Shown here in pieces: positions 11,207 through 23,607 of a stretch of 64,000 nt of DNA (position 1 is the stretch's first letter; each line of letters begins with the position of its first letter). Location of the stretch: positions 1 through 64,000 of the forward strand of contig JAREIK010002645.1 of the NCBI GenBank assembly GCA_029783825.1, in the 5' to 3' direction. This DNA is from Sapria himalayana. Its lineage: Eukaryota; Streptophyta; Magnoliopsida; Malpighiales; Rafflesiaceae. The position numbers and the translations under genes are program-made. The notes beneath the pieces are model-generated. The model was not told the origin of the DNA. It was given only the letters and a program-made list of their open reading frames with translations, and did no database searches.

Positions 11207-14200
11207 ACTGCGTAGAGAAAATTGATGCTCAACTAGTGTATGGGTATGTTCTTTACAAAGATACCAAGCATACTCTAATCCCTTATCCATTGGAAGGCTT
11301 TTCTCCAGATGTAGCAGGTAGGAGTTTTCACAATGGGCGCTTCATTCAGAGAATGCGGGAAAAGGCTGCTTCACTTCACAAGTAGGAACTTTTAATACAG
11401 GAGATTCCATAAACACTTTCTTCTTTACTAAATTTGATCTAAAGTTGTCATTTCATCTAAGAGTTGTCATTTTTACCAGTGTGCAACTTAAACAAGGAAC
11501 TGTTATTTCTCTATATGAAGAGAAGGGGACAATTAAAGGCGTTGAGTACAAAACAATGTCTGGCCAGGTGCTAAGAGCATTTGCTCCACTGACAATTGTG
11601 TGTGATGGTTGTTTCTCAGATTTGCGTCGCTTTCTCTGCAACCCAAAGGTGAAAATTGCATTGCCTCCACTGGTTTCCTTTATACAATTCAAGTTTTTTG
11701 TTGCAAAGTAAGGACCTGGGGCACAATTATATTCTCAGGTGGATGTGCCATCTTCATTTGTTGGTCTGGTGTTGGAGAATTGCAACCTTCCATATGAAAA
11801 TTATGGGCATGTTATGGTTGCAAACCCTTCTCCAATCCTGTTGTATTCTATTAGCAGCTCTGAGATCCGCTGTATGGTAGATGTGCCTGGTCAAAAGGTT
11901 CCTTCAGTTTCTAATGGAGAAATGGCAACGTATTTGAAAGATTTTGTGGGAACTCAGGTATTTCTCTTGTGGTTCATGCTTCAAAAATGATGAATCCAAT
12001 CTTTTCCTTCTTCATGTATGAGAGCTGCTTGAGGCTGGCGTTTCAGGTTCCTGCAGAAGTTTACAATGCATTTGTTGCTGCAGTTAATAAAGGCAACATT
12101 AAAACAATGCCTAACAGATGCATGGCTGCTGATCCATATCCAACTCCTGGTGCATTGCTAATTGGTGATGCTCTCAATATGCGTCATCCTCATACAGGAG
12201 GGGGAATGACTGTTCTACTCTCTGACATTGTTGTGATACGGGATATTCTCAGGTCATTACCTGATTTGAATGATGCATCTACACTATGTAGATATCTTGA
12301 ATCTTTCTATACATTGCGGAAGGCAAGTTTTTTTTAATTATTAGAGGTGTAGATGTGCTCAATTACTTCATGCATGTGCTAGAATAGTTATTTCTGTCAT
12401 GAATTTTACCCATTTTTTAGTAGTTTCTATTAGATTTCAAGTAGCTCATAATATTTGTGATTGAACGAATTATCGGAGATTTTAAAGCCAAAGTTGTGGT
12501 AGTTATTGGAATAACTTTTATTTTTTAATTGATGACACAGAAAAACAAACTAAAATCAATTGACATAATGAAATCACATTTCAAAGAAATATACAAACTA
12601 AGATCTTATATAAGAGATTAATCAAATTGAGTTATCCCACATGTTGAGCTCTCTCATTTATATACATAAATAAAAATAAAATAATGTAATATATTGTAAA
12701 CTATAATATTTCTCTCCAAGTTAATGCATAGAGATTAGAAATATCTAGCTTAGAGAAAAAAATAAGTTGATTTTTTTTCATGATTTTGGTGAAGGTGTCC
12801 ATTGGTTGTTCAACTATATAGATGTTGGATATAGTAATGTGCTCATCTTATATTTTTTTTCATGAGGTAGTAGTCCACCTTTATATCTTTCTTCCATTCT
12901 TGAATACTAGATTAGATATTATATGCTTCATTATTTGATTATCATAATAAAAAATACTTAGAGAAGAAAATTGATACTTAATTTTTTTTAAGTATTAAAT
13001 CTAAAGTATCTTGTATATAATAGTTATTATTGCTTTGAACTCTCTCTTTACCGGATCTTATATTAATTATTTTTTTCTTATTTTTTAGAAAATAGTATTA
13101 TTTCTAAGAAAATTATAAAAAAAATATTATTGATAGCATCTCCATGCAAATTAATGATCAACTAGAATTAGAATATTTTGTTAATTGCAAATGTTCATTA
13201 TTGCTTTTAAAGATTCTTGTTTTTAAAAAATTTTTATATATCTAAGTATACAAAGAGTTGTATATGGGTGAATATATTAAGGAAATGTGAGAAATAATTA
13301 ATTATACTTTCTACATATACTAAATTTGATTTGATATATATTATATTATAAATTTTTTATAATTTTTTAATAAGTAGTAGAGTTAACTGAATGAATCACA
13401 TTAGATAAGGAATATATTTCAGGACTAACATGAGTATTTGTTAGAGCACAATTTAAGAGTCCAATATTTATAAGAGTACCATTTGCATACCTATTTTGTG
13501 ATAAGACGATTAATCTTTTAAATATATTTTCTTAATATCATAGAAGTATCTGAGTATTTTAAAGTTATTCGTTTGGAATTATAATTTAAGATACTTCTTG
13601 AGGTGAGCTAGTCCTAACTCGATATTCTTCGTGATCAAAATAGTATTTGTGTACATAATAAGCAAAGTCATCATGCTAATATAATTTATCAAAAAAAATA
13701 AAGACAAATTTGTAATACATGTCTAACTTGAAAGAAATGATTACTTGTAAAAATCTCATAAATCAGACTCTTAATGATTATTCTAAGTTCTACAATATTT
13801 TTCACGATCTATAAATTTTATCTAACTTTATTGCTCAAAATTCATGTGATTGCTCCATGCTCATCTTCTCAAGATAAATGTAAAAAAAAATATTGTTTAT
13901 GCTTGTTTGGTGTGTATCATTTGTCTATAAAATATCAATAATGAAATAAAAATGCATATGAAAATTCTTTTGGCAATTAAAGAGATTATTATAGTAATTT
14001 ACACCAAATATTTCAGTGAATCTATTTGCTATAAGTTTTGCTTAAGATAATATTTCTTCTCGAATAAATATGACTTAGCAATAAAAACTCATATGTAATT
14101 AATAACATACATTTTTAAGGTTATGATACTAGTTCTCAAGTTTTATCAGAGTAAAAATATCTATTTTTTAATATGTGCTGACATCATCATGATTTAGATA

Positions 14201-16507
14201 ATATTTAGAATGAGACGCATATTCTAGTACGTCAAAAGTAATAAAAGAAATAAAAGAAGAGAGAATATGTGTGTGACTATACTTGTGAGGTTATGTGCTA
14301 GGTACAAGCCTTCTAAAGAGTAATTGGAAGATCAATATCAAAAGGGTTAATTGTAAGATTATTTATCTCCTTTTTGGATTCATTTCTAATCTGAGTAGAC
14401 CATGTATATTATTTTCTCATTTTATAGGCTATAAGTCCTAAGTGGTCAAATCTCTTGATCTTAAAATAATAATGAATTTGAACTTAGAAGACTCGTTGTC
14501 ATGAGTTATTGTGTCATTTGGACTTGAAGGAGATTATTTTTTTTTGTGAAATCTCGTTCTATCCAAAAAATCAAAATAGAATCAATTCAATTTATACTTG
14601 TTGGTTCATATTATGACTTTATTGGAATATCATTATAATTGTGGATCAATAAGTTCAAATATTTCTTTGACTCATAATAGAATTGCTAAAAAATAATTTA
14701 TACTCAAAAAAAATAATATTAATAATTAATTAAAATGCTTGTATCCTTTTTGGGTATTGAAGTATCCATTGAAGATAATTCAAGGTACTGAGTGCCAACA
14801 TAGTTCTCATCTTTGAGAGAAATTATAGATAAAATAAGTATTATTAAAATTCTGTGGTAAGCTAATTAATTTTTTTTTAGGATGTAAGATTTGAAAAGAG
14901 CACATCAGATATGTTGCTTGTGATTTAGGAGTGATAGTTTGGTTTTCTTGGTTTATGTCAAGCTGTTTCTTTTCGTTACAGCCGATTGCATCGACGATCA
15001 ATACACTGGCGGATGCACTCTACAAGGTGTTCTGTGCTTCCGAAGATGAAGCAAGGATTGAGATGCGTGACGCATGCTATGATTATTTATGTCTCGGAGG
15101 CATCTTCTCCGCTGGGCCAGCTTCTTTGCTTTCGGGCTTAAATTCTAGTCCATATTCCTTGCTTGCGCATTTTTTTGCTGTTGCAATATATGGTGTTGGC
15201 CGCTTGCTGCTCCCATTTCCATCGCCTAAACGTGTCTGGATTGGAGCCAGGATGTTGTTGGTGCGCTCCCATTTCTACCCCCTTGCTGTTCTTGTGTATC
15301 ATGCACATCGTTCACTCGTTGAACACATTTGAATTGGAGTTTGATTGTGGAGGGGCTTCGTCTAATGAGTCTCGAACTCAAGACCTATTTATTATTTGAA
15401 AATTGGAGGGCCTGTCTGGTGTACAAAGGCTCCTATTTAGCATGAGGTCTAGGAGATGTTAATATTTCGATAATATTATCTCTGAAAATCAGAGAGACTG
15501 TGTGTGATGAGTCTCGAACTCAAGACCTACTTACTATCTGAAAAATGGAGGTCTTGCCTAGTGTACAAAAGCTCTTGTTTAGCACGAGGTCTGAGAGATG
15601 TTAATATCTCGATAATCTTACATCTTAAAATTAGGAACTGTATGTGATGAGTCTTGCACTCAAGCCATACTTACTATTTGAAAACTAGAGGCCTTTCCTA
15701 GTGTACAAAGTCTCCTATTTAGCATGTTGTCTGGGAGATGTTAATATCTCGATAATTTTACATCTGAAAATTAGAGAGATTTTGTTTGATGAGTCTCGAA
15801 CTCAATGCCTACTTTCAATTTGAAAGTCGGAGGCCTTTCCTAGTGGACAAAGGCTCTTGTTTAGCACGAGGCTTAATAGATATTAATATTTTGACGATAT
15901 TATCTTAAAAAATTAGAGAGATTATGTCTGATGAGTCTCGAACTCGAGACCTACTTACTATCTAAAAATAGGACGCCCTGCCTAGTGAATAAAGGCTCAT
16001 ATACAGCATGAGGTCTGGGAGATGTTAATATCTCGATAATCTTACTTCTAAAAATTAGAGAGACTACATAAGATGAGGCTCGAACTCAAGATCTACGTGC
16101 TATCTGAAAATTAGAGGCCTTTTCAGTTGGACAAGGGCTCTGGTTTAGCATGAGATCTGAGAGATATTAATATCTTGAGAATTTTATCTATGAAAACCAG
16201 AGGGACTGCACGTGATGAGTCTCGAACTCAAGACTTATTTATTATCTTTGGACGAAGATATTTTTCCATCACTCCAAGGCATGATGACCTATTTACTATC
16301 TTTGGATGCAGATTGTAAATTATTGAAATGCTCCATAAATTTTCTGTGTTTATTTCTTGGCGTCCAACTGGTGGGCCAATTTTTTCTTTGCAGGAAGCAT
16401 CAGCGATCATTTTTCCTCTTTTTTGGGCAGAAGGATTAAGGCAAGTGTTCTTCCGCATTTCTGTTCCTTCTTACCATTACAGACCACGCAAATCACTATC
16501 ATCCTAA
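11207..16507 (+). CDS. SQE: Squalene epoxidase (squalene monooxygenase), 3' six exons
   Basis: Squalene epoxidase is an ER-bound FAD enzyme that makes 2,3-oxidosqualene, the committed step to sterols and triterpenes. Exons: 11207-11381, 11480-11648, 11739-11957, 12047-12322, 14982-15260, 16394-16507 (TAA at 16505). All join in phase without stops, giving about 410 codons. Family motifs in order: DVAGRSFHNGRFIQRMREKA, a DG motif (TIVCDGCFSDLRRFLCNPK), VDVPGQKVP, GDALNMRHPHTGGGMT, ESFYTLRKPIASTINTLA, and FFAVAIYGVGRLLLPFPSPK before the C-terminus. The family is about 510-530 residues, so roughly the first 115 (membrane anchor and GxGxxG dinucleotide-binding site) are missing: they lie left of the window or have been lost. 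The Leu usual in HPLTGGG is His here. Intact exons in a decayed neighbourhood suggest selection until recently. Confidence 0.92.
12323..14981 (+). other. GC-AG intron of SQE
   Basis: The exon ends ...CGGAAG and the intron begins GCAAGT, the classic strong GC donor context. It ends TTTCGTTACAG before CCGATTGCATCG. No GT nearby keeps the conserved TLRK-PIAST junction. The 2.66-kb intron is mostly an antisense Copia relic. Confidence 0.8.
12500..14800 (-). mobile_element. Decayed antisense Copia in SQE intron
   Basis: On the minus strand, RNase H and C-terminal signatures can be read at about 12780-13200: residues resembling the DADWA-DRRSTSGYC and [24 protein letters not shown] blocks, then a DVFTK-like tail. 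A likely 3' LTR with an AT-rich TATA region lies at about 12520-12770. All frames are broken by stops. The outer limits are approximate; the right end near 14800 is inferred from loss of any signal. Confidence 0.6.
15365..16250 (+). repeat. Tandem array of six 142-bp units inside the last SQE intron
   Basis: The landmark ATGAGTCTCGAACTCAAGAC recurs at 15365, 15507, 15647, 15789, 15931, 16073 and 16215. The spacing is 142 bp (once 140), followed by a partial seventh unit. Copies differ by many substitutions, so the array is old. The minus strand of each landmark contains GTTCGAGAC, which fits the tRNA/SINE B-box consensus GWTCRANNC; an A-box is only weakly suggested about 40 nt upstream. Diverged single relatives occur at about 26655, 35085, 40545, 41165 and 61245. 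The array fills about 80 % of the 1133-bp intron. Confidence 0.88.
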
Positions 16508-16556
16508 AGGTGTTAATTATGCCAGAAGTGAAAGTCTGCTCCTTCCAGTCCCATAT

Positions 16557-18069
16557 GTGTGTGTGTGGGTGTGTGTGTGTTTAGTTTTTTACATTGTATC
16601 ACAATGTGAATGTGTTAATAAAATCAGATCACATTCATTCGTTTTCACTGGACCTGTGGCTTTTTATCTGTTTTTTTTTTTTTTTGGTGCTTTTTCATGT
16701 GGCTTTAGATCTTCGTTTTCAGGGGTTTTTGCTTTATTTTTCTTGGGATATATGTTTTGGTCCACCAAATATGAAATATTTGAAAAAAAAATAAGAATGT
16801 ATTTTTTCAAAAATAAAAAAAAAAGTGGATCAAATGTAAAAATTAATAATTTTTGGTGCATTAGGGTTCATTAACTTTGTGTTGCTTTGCAGAAGTAGTA
16901 AAAAACTAAATTGAATGTTTATTTTTTAATTTGGTGACCATTGTTTCAAATTTGGGAATTTTTTTTTTTTTTGAAAAATAGTTTTTAAATAATTGTTTCT
17001 ATTCGTGCACACGTGCACACATGCACACTTGAATTTTGTGACTATTTTTGTTTCTATTAAACAAAAACACACCCACATGCATGTGCGTGCGCACACACAC
17101 ACATATATGTTTCTATTCGTTTGTGTGTGTGTGTGTGAGTATGAATAGAATGTTGCTTTGATGATTGTGATGGAATGGTAGCATTTTTCTTGGGCAATGG
17201 GTTAGAATCTTCATTTTTCCAGGATGAACGAGTATTTAAAGTTCAAAAACTATTTTTCGAGGAAAGATGATTTCTGAATTCGAAACAATAATTCGTGAAT
17301 TTGGAAATTATGGTTTAATTTTTTTTATAAACTTTTGAGAGACAAAATTTGATTATTGAATTTGAGTGCGTCAAAACTTGATATATTTTGAGTTTTGTTT
17401 ATTTTTTAAATTTTAATAAACTAAGTTCATTTTTTTTTTTTCAAATTTTTTAAGTTTGATGCATCAAAACACAAATCTACTTTTTTTTTAAAAAAAATAA
17501 TGAATACATCTTTTTTTATCTAATTTTTTTCCCAACAACTCTTGTTTTTATATTCTAAAAAGAAAAACACTTGCTTTTTTTTTAATTTTTAGATGAAAAA
17601 TAAAAAATTGTTGATAACAAAATTTGTATTTTGCGAACTCCAATTTGATTTTCAACTATTTTATCATCGTGAGAATTGAAAAGGTTTCCAATGAGAGGCC
17701 CCTTGACCATTTGGGTATAATTGAAACGGATCACAATTAAATACACTCTTTTTGTCTGCTTTCTTCTATATTGATTTTTGTTGTCAATCAATCTACCTCT
17801 CATAGTGATTTTCTGATTAGTTTAGAGAGAAGTTGTCTTGTTATAATATACTATTGACCGTCCTTGTGGATACTTTTTTATCTATATAATTTTTTTATTA
17901 CATAAGACTAGTTTTTTTTTTGTTTTTTTTTTGTTTTTTTTTTATTTTTTTATTTTTTATTTTTTTTTTTTTTTTTATTTTTTATTTTTATTTTTATTTT
18001 TTATTTTTTTTATTTTTTTATTTTTTATTTTTTATTTTTATTTTATTTTTTATTTTTTTTTATTTTTTA
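16557..18069. repeat. Microsatellite and T-rich block downstream of SQE
   Basis: This holds (GT)n at 16557-16580, mixed (AC)n/(TG)n at about 17063-17140, and a 160-bp nearly pure T tract with sporadic A and G at about 17909-18069. The phenylalanine-rich frame across the T tract is an artefact. Nothing else was recognised between 16508 and 18110. Confidence 0.85.
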
Positions 18070-18109
18070 TTACATGAGACTAGTTTATCACTATCAAAAA
18101 TGATAGTTT

Positions 18110-20570
18110 GATTGGCAAAAAATATAAATTCTCTTAAGGATACATGTTTGATCCACAAGGATGAAGGATATGCTTATTTTAAGGTTACCATGATGAGACT
18201 CGGAACTAGTTTTATGTTCTTTGAAATTGTTTATGATAAATTGCATGTTATCATTCTATTAATCATATGTCTTATTTTTAATCATACTTATAAAAATCAT
18301 GCAGAAAGAAATGACTCGCATGATTGTCACTATCATACGAAAGACCTCATATTGTATGTGTCTTATGACTTGTATGTCATCCTTCATCATGATCACCACA
18401 TGAATCTTATAATACTAAGAAATGTTTAGGTTAAACATTCTACTTAATCCTTATATCACTCAAGACCAGTTCTTCTAGAATATGCACAATAAATCAGTCA
18501 TAAATATTTTGTGCTTTCGGTTTCATAAGCATTATACTTACAACGACTAAGCTTATTTTCATTTTGAGTTTTCACACATATCTATCAACATCTAAATCAC
18601 ATGAGTGTGTCCGATGTGTCTTCGATATTAAGATTAAACTTATCTTAATTTTGATTGCGATATTAAAATTAGAATAATTGTCAATTCTTTCTTACCATAT
18701 CATATGAGTATGTCTGATGATATGCTTATTACTATTCATCATGATCAACACATATAAACCTATGATATAATAAAATTTTAAAATTTCAATCCTAATTAAT
18801 ATTCATATCTATCAACATCTAAATCATAATATTAACACAAATATAAACCATGTAAAATCATGTATCTATCATACACAAGTAAGTTACACTAAATCTAGAT
18901 CGCAATTTAGCCTAATATTAATTGAGATTTTGCACAAAATATTTTGAAAGATATCTCATTGAATCGTGAGTTTTCAATGAAATCCTAAATAATGATATAA
19001 ATTTCAAAATATTTACCTAATCAAATATTGCTCGTGTTTGACTAAAATTTACCACTAATTGAGATTGAAATCATGTAGCATAGGATTTGTTGTGGCACTA
19101 AGCTTTAAATCCGATTTCCCTTTTATTTTATTTTATTTTTGCAAAATCTTCTAAATGTTACTTATATACTTCAGAGATTTGTGCGGAATTTTAAGTTGAA
19201 AGTCATGATCCTAAATTGAGGTCATGACTTTCTAGTCTTGTTGGATATATTCTTGAGTACCAAAATTACAATAACAATGAATATCATGACTCAACTAACT
19301 ACAATTTGAAACACTATGTCACGGTACTGAGAATATCATGGAGACAAATTCTATCTAAAACAATCTGTCATGACACTAAAAATAATAATGTTTAATATTT
19401 TCTCCTTGTAACAAAATATCAAAATATTAGAATTAATCATGACTAATATATTTACCTTCTGTAACACAAAGTCATGGCACTTAGAGTGACCACGACTTTG
19501 ATGTTTTCTCATTTTAACACAAAGTTGTAGCATTATAAAAACAACAACTAGAGCAAATGTTCTTTGAAATAAAATATCATGATAAAAATAATGTTTTAAA
19601 ATTTTTTTTCACTCTTCTCCTAATCCCCCCTTACTAACTACGGGATAGATGCATACGATAAACTTTAATACTGATCAATCATCTTAGTAGTGATTACGAC
19701 CAAACACGTTTAACTTTGGAGTTAAACCTGTTTAACTCGAAAATATTTAAACACATCTAAATTAATATTATGACTCAAAATAATATGACTCTGGAAATTA
19801 TCACGATCAATTATACTAGTAAGATATTTGACCGTCATGATATAAAAATAATGTCATAAATATTATGTATTTTAAGTTATGATAACTTAGCAATAAAGAT
19901 ACAATATAAAAAATATTATCATTATTGATTTTATAAAGTTATAACCAAGAAATGATATTATAACTATTTAGTCATATCTTGAAGGTCTACCCAAGTCACG
20001 ACATGAGAAATATCATGACCATTCCTCTCCTCCCATGTCAATCAGTGTTGCCCAAAATAATTATAATTTTACTTACATTCATTATATTCCCTAAAAATAA
20101 TTAATTAATGAAATCTCTATTAGAAACACATAAATAAATACAATCATAACAATAAATACATGTCAAACAAACCAAAATATTCAACACAGATAGTGTCGCA
20201 CTACATTCAAACCCTATTTTGTGGAATTGCAATTAGACTAAAGCAAGAAGATATATTAAGCAAACATGATCCTATTCACTACAATCATGACTAAATTAAA
20301 ACTAAAGATATTAGAATTAATATATCTTAGAAGTCCCAATAGCACAAAACAAAACCTCTGAGAGAATACAACTTGATATGAATCTCCTTGAATCAAGATA
20401 ACTGATCATATTATAATTTGTATATCTAAGAATAGTGAACTTTCACCCACAACTGAGATAACCAAAGTCTCTGAATGGTATCTTAAGATAAATTTCATTG
20501 TTGCATAATGACATGTAAGATGACGAAAACCCCCAGTGGCATGAGCTATTTCTACCCTGATATAGATCAT
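18110..20570. other. Non-coding AT-rich intergenic region
   Basis: I recognise no gene. A dispersed repeat at about 18540-18850 has a diverged relative at about 42590-42900 (shared CATATGAGTATGT context). From 19190 to 20030 the word TCATGAC and near variants recur every 40-100 bp, suggesting a very old degenerate tandem repeat. Confidence 0.5.
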
Positions 20571-20573
20571 AGC

Positions 20574-20970
20574 TAGAGGTGTCAAGTGTGTCGGATAGCT
20601 TGAACATGACATGAGGCACGATCAGATTAGCCGTGCTAGGCCCGACATGGCATTATCCAAAATATTGCCTAGGCCTGGACCATGTCGACTCAAGGCATGG
20701 TTCATGTCATGCTGGATAAGAGTTAGTCATGTCTCATGTCGAGCTAGGCATGACTTGCATGCTTGATCAGATGGTACAATCCTCCAGCATGATGATTCAT
20801 GACCAGCATAGGAAGGTCATGATGCTCATCAAGTAACAGTTTGATGGGGTCGAGTTTTTTTTTTCATAAAAAAAAGGTTAAGCATGTCAAGTTTCACTTG
20901 AGTGGCCCTATTCAGGCCTCGGGACCTTTGGGACCCGACAAAAGTTGACTACCCATTATGTTTTCATATA
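20574..20970 (+). mobile_element. hAT-like terminus with GC-rich subterminal region
   Basis: TAGAGGTGTCAAGTG at 20574 matches the inverted end of the complete hAT element at 44413 (TAGAGGTGTCAA). As in that element it is followed by a GC-rich zone of GGCACG, GGCCCGAC and CATGTCG-type words. No opposite end was found, so this is a solo end or a badly decayed copy. Confidence 0.55.
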
Positions 20971-21639
20971 ACGAATGTTGACCGTGACAATGACATGTAC
21001 GAACTACCACAATTGTCACCTTTTAAAAAACTATTTTTAAAAAAAATGAAGATGTCAAATTATTTTTAATGGCAACATACAAGAAATTCGACGACCATTA
21101 TATTTTTGGCCATATAAATTATAAATAAATTAGAAAAAATAAAAAAACATATATTTTTTAATTAAACAAAATTTTATAAATATAGAATAAAATTTTCTTA
21201 AATTTTATTCTATATTTCTCTGAATCTCTCCTCTCCTGCAACTCTCTCTTGCCCCATCCTCATGTATATTTTGGCAAGTTTTTTTATTTTTTTATAAGTA
21301 TGTTTTTATTAGTTTTATATATAAATTAAAAAAATTATAAAAAAATAATAAATAATGAATATAATGATAATGAATTTAACATAGAAGTAGATAATAAAGA
21401 CAACCTTATCAAAAGATTCGAGTTGAAACTAAGTTTTCTCCAATAGTCTCAGTTCAAACACATATGCAACCTTAAAATAAATATTAGATGAACTTTGGTA
21501 GGATTAATATATTTTAAAATAATATAAAATTAAAATTTATGGGTATCAAAGAAAAATTAGCACAATATATATATTATCAAAAAATATATATATATATATA
21601 TACATGTGTTATATATAACACATATCACCTTAAAAGAGA

Positions 21640-23560
21640 TATCGATCAAAAAGTATATTACAAAAATACGATATATTAGATCTCAGACAAATTCAATTGA
21701 GTGATGAGATCTTTTCACATCAGAAATGCGACTTATTTTATTTTGATCTCTCAAAAACTTTTAGCACATTATTAAGATAACCAAATATGCTTAAAAGATA
21801 TTTCTTGGATGACGCACATCCTTATAATTGTTTAATCATGCCAGGTTTTTCGTAGAAAAGAGATTTCTCAACTCTCATTTAAGTTCATCTATGTGAATTC
21901 TATTATGACTTTTGATCAATATATCATCAACATATAACAAACGAATGAGATAATTTTTACTTACATGATGAGTGATAAAAATATAATGATCACAAGAAAT
22001 ATGTTGAAAGTCAATAAGACATCATAAATGAGTAAAACTTGGGTGACATTTGTTTTTTTTACTTATTGCTGAATATAATTTTTTTTGAGATTAATAATAA
22101 ATAGAACTTAATAGCATTAAGTATTAAGTCATTTATTTATTTTTACTTAATGTTGAATAAATAAGCGGAGACTTAAGTGAGGATTTAGATTGTGTGGGAG
22201 TGAAATTTTTCTAAATGGAAAAAGTTAAAATTTTAGCCTTTTTTATTTCAGCTATTTTTTCAAAAAATTCAGTGATAAGTTGTAAAAAAATAAAAAAAAA
22301 ACAAATGTCTAAATGCTGAAATCAAATTGGTTTCAATATTCAGCCAAAAAAAACAAACACGCCCTTATTATACCCTTGCGTTGGGACTTGTTTAAACTCA
22401 AACAAACTCTTATTGAGTTTGTAGACCAACCATTACTTCTTTTCTCCCCAAAATCACTCAAAGTATAACATATAAAGAATCTCATATAGATCATCATGAA
22501 GAAGGACCAACTTATCTCCACATCGAGTTAATTGATTTCTAATTTTAAGCTAGAAGATAATTTCAAAACAAGGATATCATGTGGTCTAGTTATCATAAGG
22601 ATTTCTAATTTGCTCAACAAATAAGTCATGAAGCTCAATATCATCTTCTGGCTACTCAATTCCTCCTCATCGATCTAATCGATCTACAAGAAAAATGGGT
22701 GCCAGATCTATAAGAGTAAGGATCTGCCAGAGGTTATGTCTCATCGTGTCCATAATCAATAAAAATGCAAGGATGAACATTAACATTCTATTTTGATCTC
22801 TCGTCTCTCATAATATAAACAATGATTTTGCAGACAAAAACTCTCGCATAATCATAAGTAGCAAGTCATGAGGATCATTATCATCATTATCTATAGTGGT
22901 TGAGAAATAGTATCAAGAACCACTAGAACTAGTCTAGCTAGTTCATGTTGAAATAATCTCGCTCGCCTCCTCAATCGACAAATTATGAGGATCAGTATCA
23001 TCATTCGACTGCTCAATTTCTTCCATTTAATTTGACTAATCTATGAATCTCTCCCTTTGATCACTCTCCTCATTACTATGATGATTAGCTTCTATAAGCT
23101 AGTCCTAAATAAAAATAGCATATTTGCTCCGAATATTCTTCCTATCTATCAAATCTCATAATGGCACACATACTTTTCATGTTCACAATCAATAAATATA
23201 AAAGGATGCACAGTGTCATCCAATCTCAATCTATTGTCTCTCAGAATGCAAAAGGCAACTTCACAAATAAAAACTCTCAAATAATCAAAAGAAATATCAT
23301 TCTTCATCCACGCTCTATTGGTAATATCACTATCCAGAGTGAAAAAGAGAATACACATTGATCATATCAATATCCATATGAATAACTTCACCCTTTGAGA
23401 AGCTACGTGTAAAAAATAATGCACTAAACTAAACCTACTCCTCAATGATTTAGTTCATACTCTCAGTCACATCATTCAATTGAGGCGTCCTAGTTAGATT
23501 TCTTTTTATCAGAGCTTACATAGATCAACCCCTATGTTCATCCTTATTATTAGAGTATAC
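21640..23560 (-). mobile_element. Decayed antisense Copia (integrase to RT)
   Basis: On the minus strand the integrase C-terminal block is readable at 23149-23358 (DYLRVFICEV..., LRLDDTVHPFIFIDCEHEK). Then come the RT motif KLNKSLFEFKQ at about 22370-22430 and the RT active-site block LIRLLYVDDILI at about 21905-21940. The frame is broken throughout. RT is interrupted by a 324-bp MITE at 22041-22364: coding sequence resumes on each side with little or no loss. Confidence 0.78.
22041..22364. mobile_element. MITE inserted in Copia RT
   Basis: The ends are inverted: GGGTGACATTTGTTTTTTTT on the left, and GGGCGTGTTTGTTTTTTTT as the reverse complement of the right end. Similarity extends into GCTGAATAT about 30 bp in. 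It contains ACTTAATGTTGAA-like words common in plant hAT MITEs. The flanking RT frame places both borders to within a few bases. No clean target duplication remains, so hAT and PIF/Harbinger cannot be separated. Confidence 0.65.
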
Positions 23561-23567
23561 AAAGACC

Positions 23568-23570
<3 letters not shown>

Positions 23571-23605
<35 letters not shown>
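23571..23605. repeat. (TA)n microsatellite
   Basis: An uninterrupted TA repeat of about 35 bp in intergenic sequence, downstream of the J-protein gene. Confidence 0.95.

Positions 23606-23607
<2 letters not shown>

Noticed and set aside
15163..15399. Open frame continuing past the fifth visible SQE exon
   Set aside because: It is an out-of-frame shadow; the exon ends at 15260 where the conserved GAR-(x)-SG-IIFP sequence jumps to 16394.
15365..16250. Regularly spaced repeats as a possible CRISPR-like array
   Set aside because: The whole 142-bp unit is repeated, with no distinct spacers, in an intron of a plant gene.
17920..18111. Phenylalanine-rich open frame
   Set aside because: Produced by the long T tract.
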